Of a DNA stretch of 64,000 nucleotides, positions 63,770-64,000 are shown piece after piece. The notes under the pieces are model-generated. The model was not told where the DNA came from, made no database searches, and was given only the letters and a program-made list of their open reading frames with translations. Origin of the DNA: Norana najaformis (Eukaryota > Annelida > Clitellata > Crassiclitellata > Hormogastridae). How positions within the stretch are numbered: the first letter of the stretch is position 1; each line of letters opens with the position of its first letter. Position numbers and translations under genes: made by a program. The stretch is from positions 12,467,806-12,531,805 of the forward strand of contig OZ029921.1 of the NCBI GenBank assembly GCA_964023275.1, written 5' to 3'.

Positions 63770-64000
63770 TTAAGGCAAGTGACTCAACTCTGTTCTGACA
63801 CTACAGTCTTAAACCAAGTTCAGTCATGGATGGCAGAAAATGGATTGCTCTTAAACCCATCCAAAACTGAGTTTCTCCTTTTTAATTCTTTGACTTCCGT
63901 CCATCTAGGCATCTGTGTCGTACAACGCAACTGTTCAACCCGCAATTTGGGTGTTGTATTTGACTCCAATCTGTCATTCAGTGAACATATTAATTCTATA
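63770..64000 (+). pseudogene. CR1/L2-like LINE, running off the right edge
   Basis: VQSWMAENGLLLNPSKTEFL then, after a shift, RNLGVVFDSNLSFSEHINS. This is the segment after the RT catalytic motif, plus strand, continuing beyond the window. Confidence 0.75.

Overview
The window is eukaryotic nuclear DNA, most likely from an invertebrate metazoan. The signs are one intron-bearing Kelch-like gene, one claudin/PMP22-type exon, tRNA-derived SINEs, many microsatellites and a dense layer of nested, mostly broken transposable elements. There are no bacterial-style operons. The species cannot be named from sequence alone; the mix of CR1/L2-like LINEs, an RLE-type LINE, hAT, piggyBac, a P element and Polinton (Maverick) remnants suits a marine invertebrate with a repeat-rich genome.

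Layout. 0-1 kb: 3' part of a BED-finger hAT transposase (minus). 1.7-6.4 kb: LINE, piggyBac and tandem-repeat debris, then copy 1 of a dispersed repeat called Y here. 6.5-7.3 kb: a coiled-coil ORF of unknown origin. 8.2-10.5 kb: copy 1 of an unidentified two-ORF element called X. 11.1-12.3 kb: a Polinton integrase pseudogene. 12.3-14 kb: LINE pieces. 14.58-16.35 kb: the best gene in the window, an intact BTB-BACK-Kelch exon with a splice acceptor and a poly(A) signal. 17-20 kb: SINE and LINE ruins. 20.9-24.2 kb: a long CR1/L2-like LINE (minus). 24.7-25.5 kb: SINEs. 25.9-27 kb: an ORF followed by an LTR-like block with a 43-bp enhancer-like minisatellite. 27.3-31.5 kb: TTF-type hAT, a Polinton fragment, LINEs and Y copy 2. 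32.2-35.25 kb: a nearly complete RLE-type LINE (minus). 35.28-39.04 kb: a structurally complete P element with terminal repeats, subterminal repeats and a 7-bp target duplication, carrying a broken THAP-transposase gene. 39.4-40.45 kb: a second RLE LINE, 5'-truncated. 40.6-42.9 kb: X copy 2, split by a CR1-like LINE. 45.4-46.5 kb: LINE. 46.8-47.7 kb: an inverted pair of RLE fragments. 47.85-54.1 kb: a degraded Polinton with conserved small gene, fibre-like, capsid, packaging ATPase, PLA2-like and integrase genes. 54.6-60.9 kb: a near-perfect 177-bp inverted repeat pair enclosing LINE fragments and the claudin-like exon. 61.8-64 kb: LINEs.

Only two loci look like host protein-coding genes: the Kelch-like exon (14576-16354, plus) and the claudin-like exon (58206-58533, minus). 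Nearly everything else recognised is transposon-derived. The most interesting items are the P element (complete ends, damaged gene), the Polinton with its PLA2-like and fibre-like genes, the X family, which I could not assign, and the 177-bp inverted repeats.
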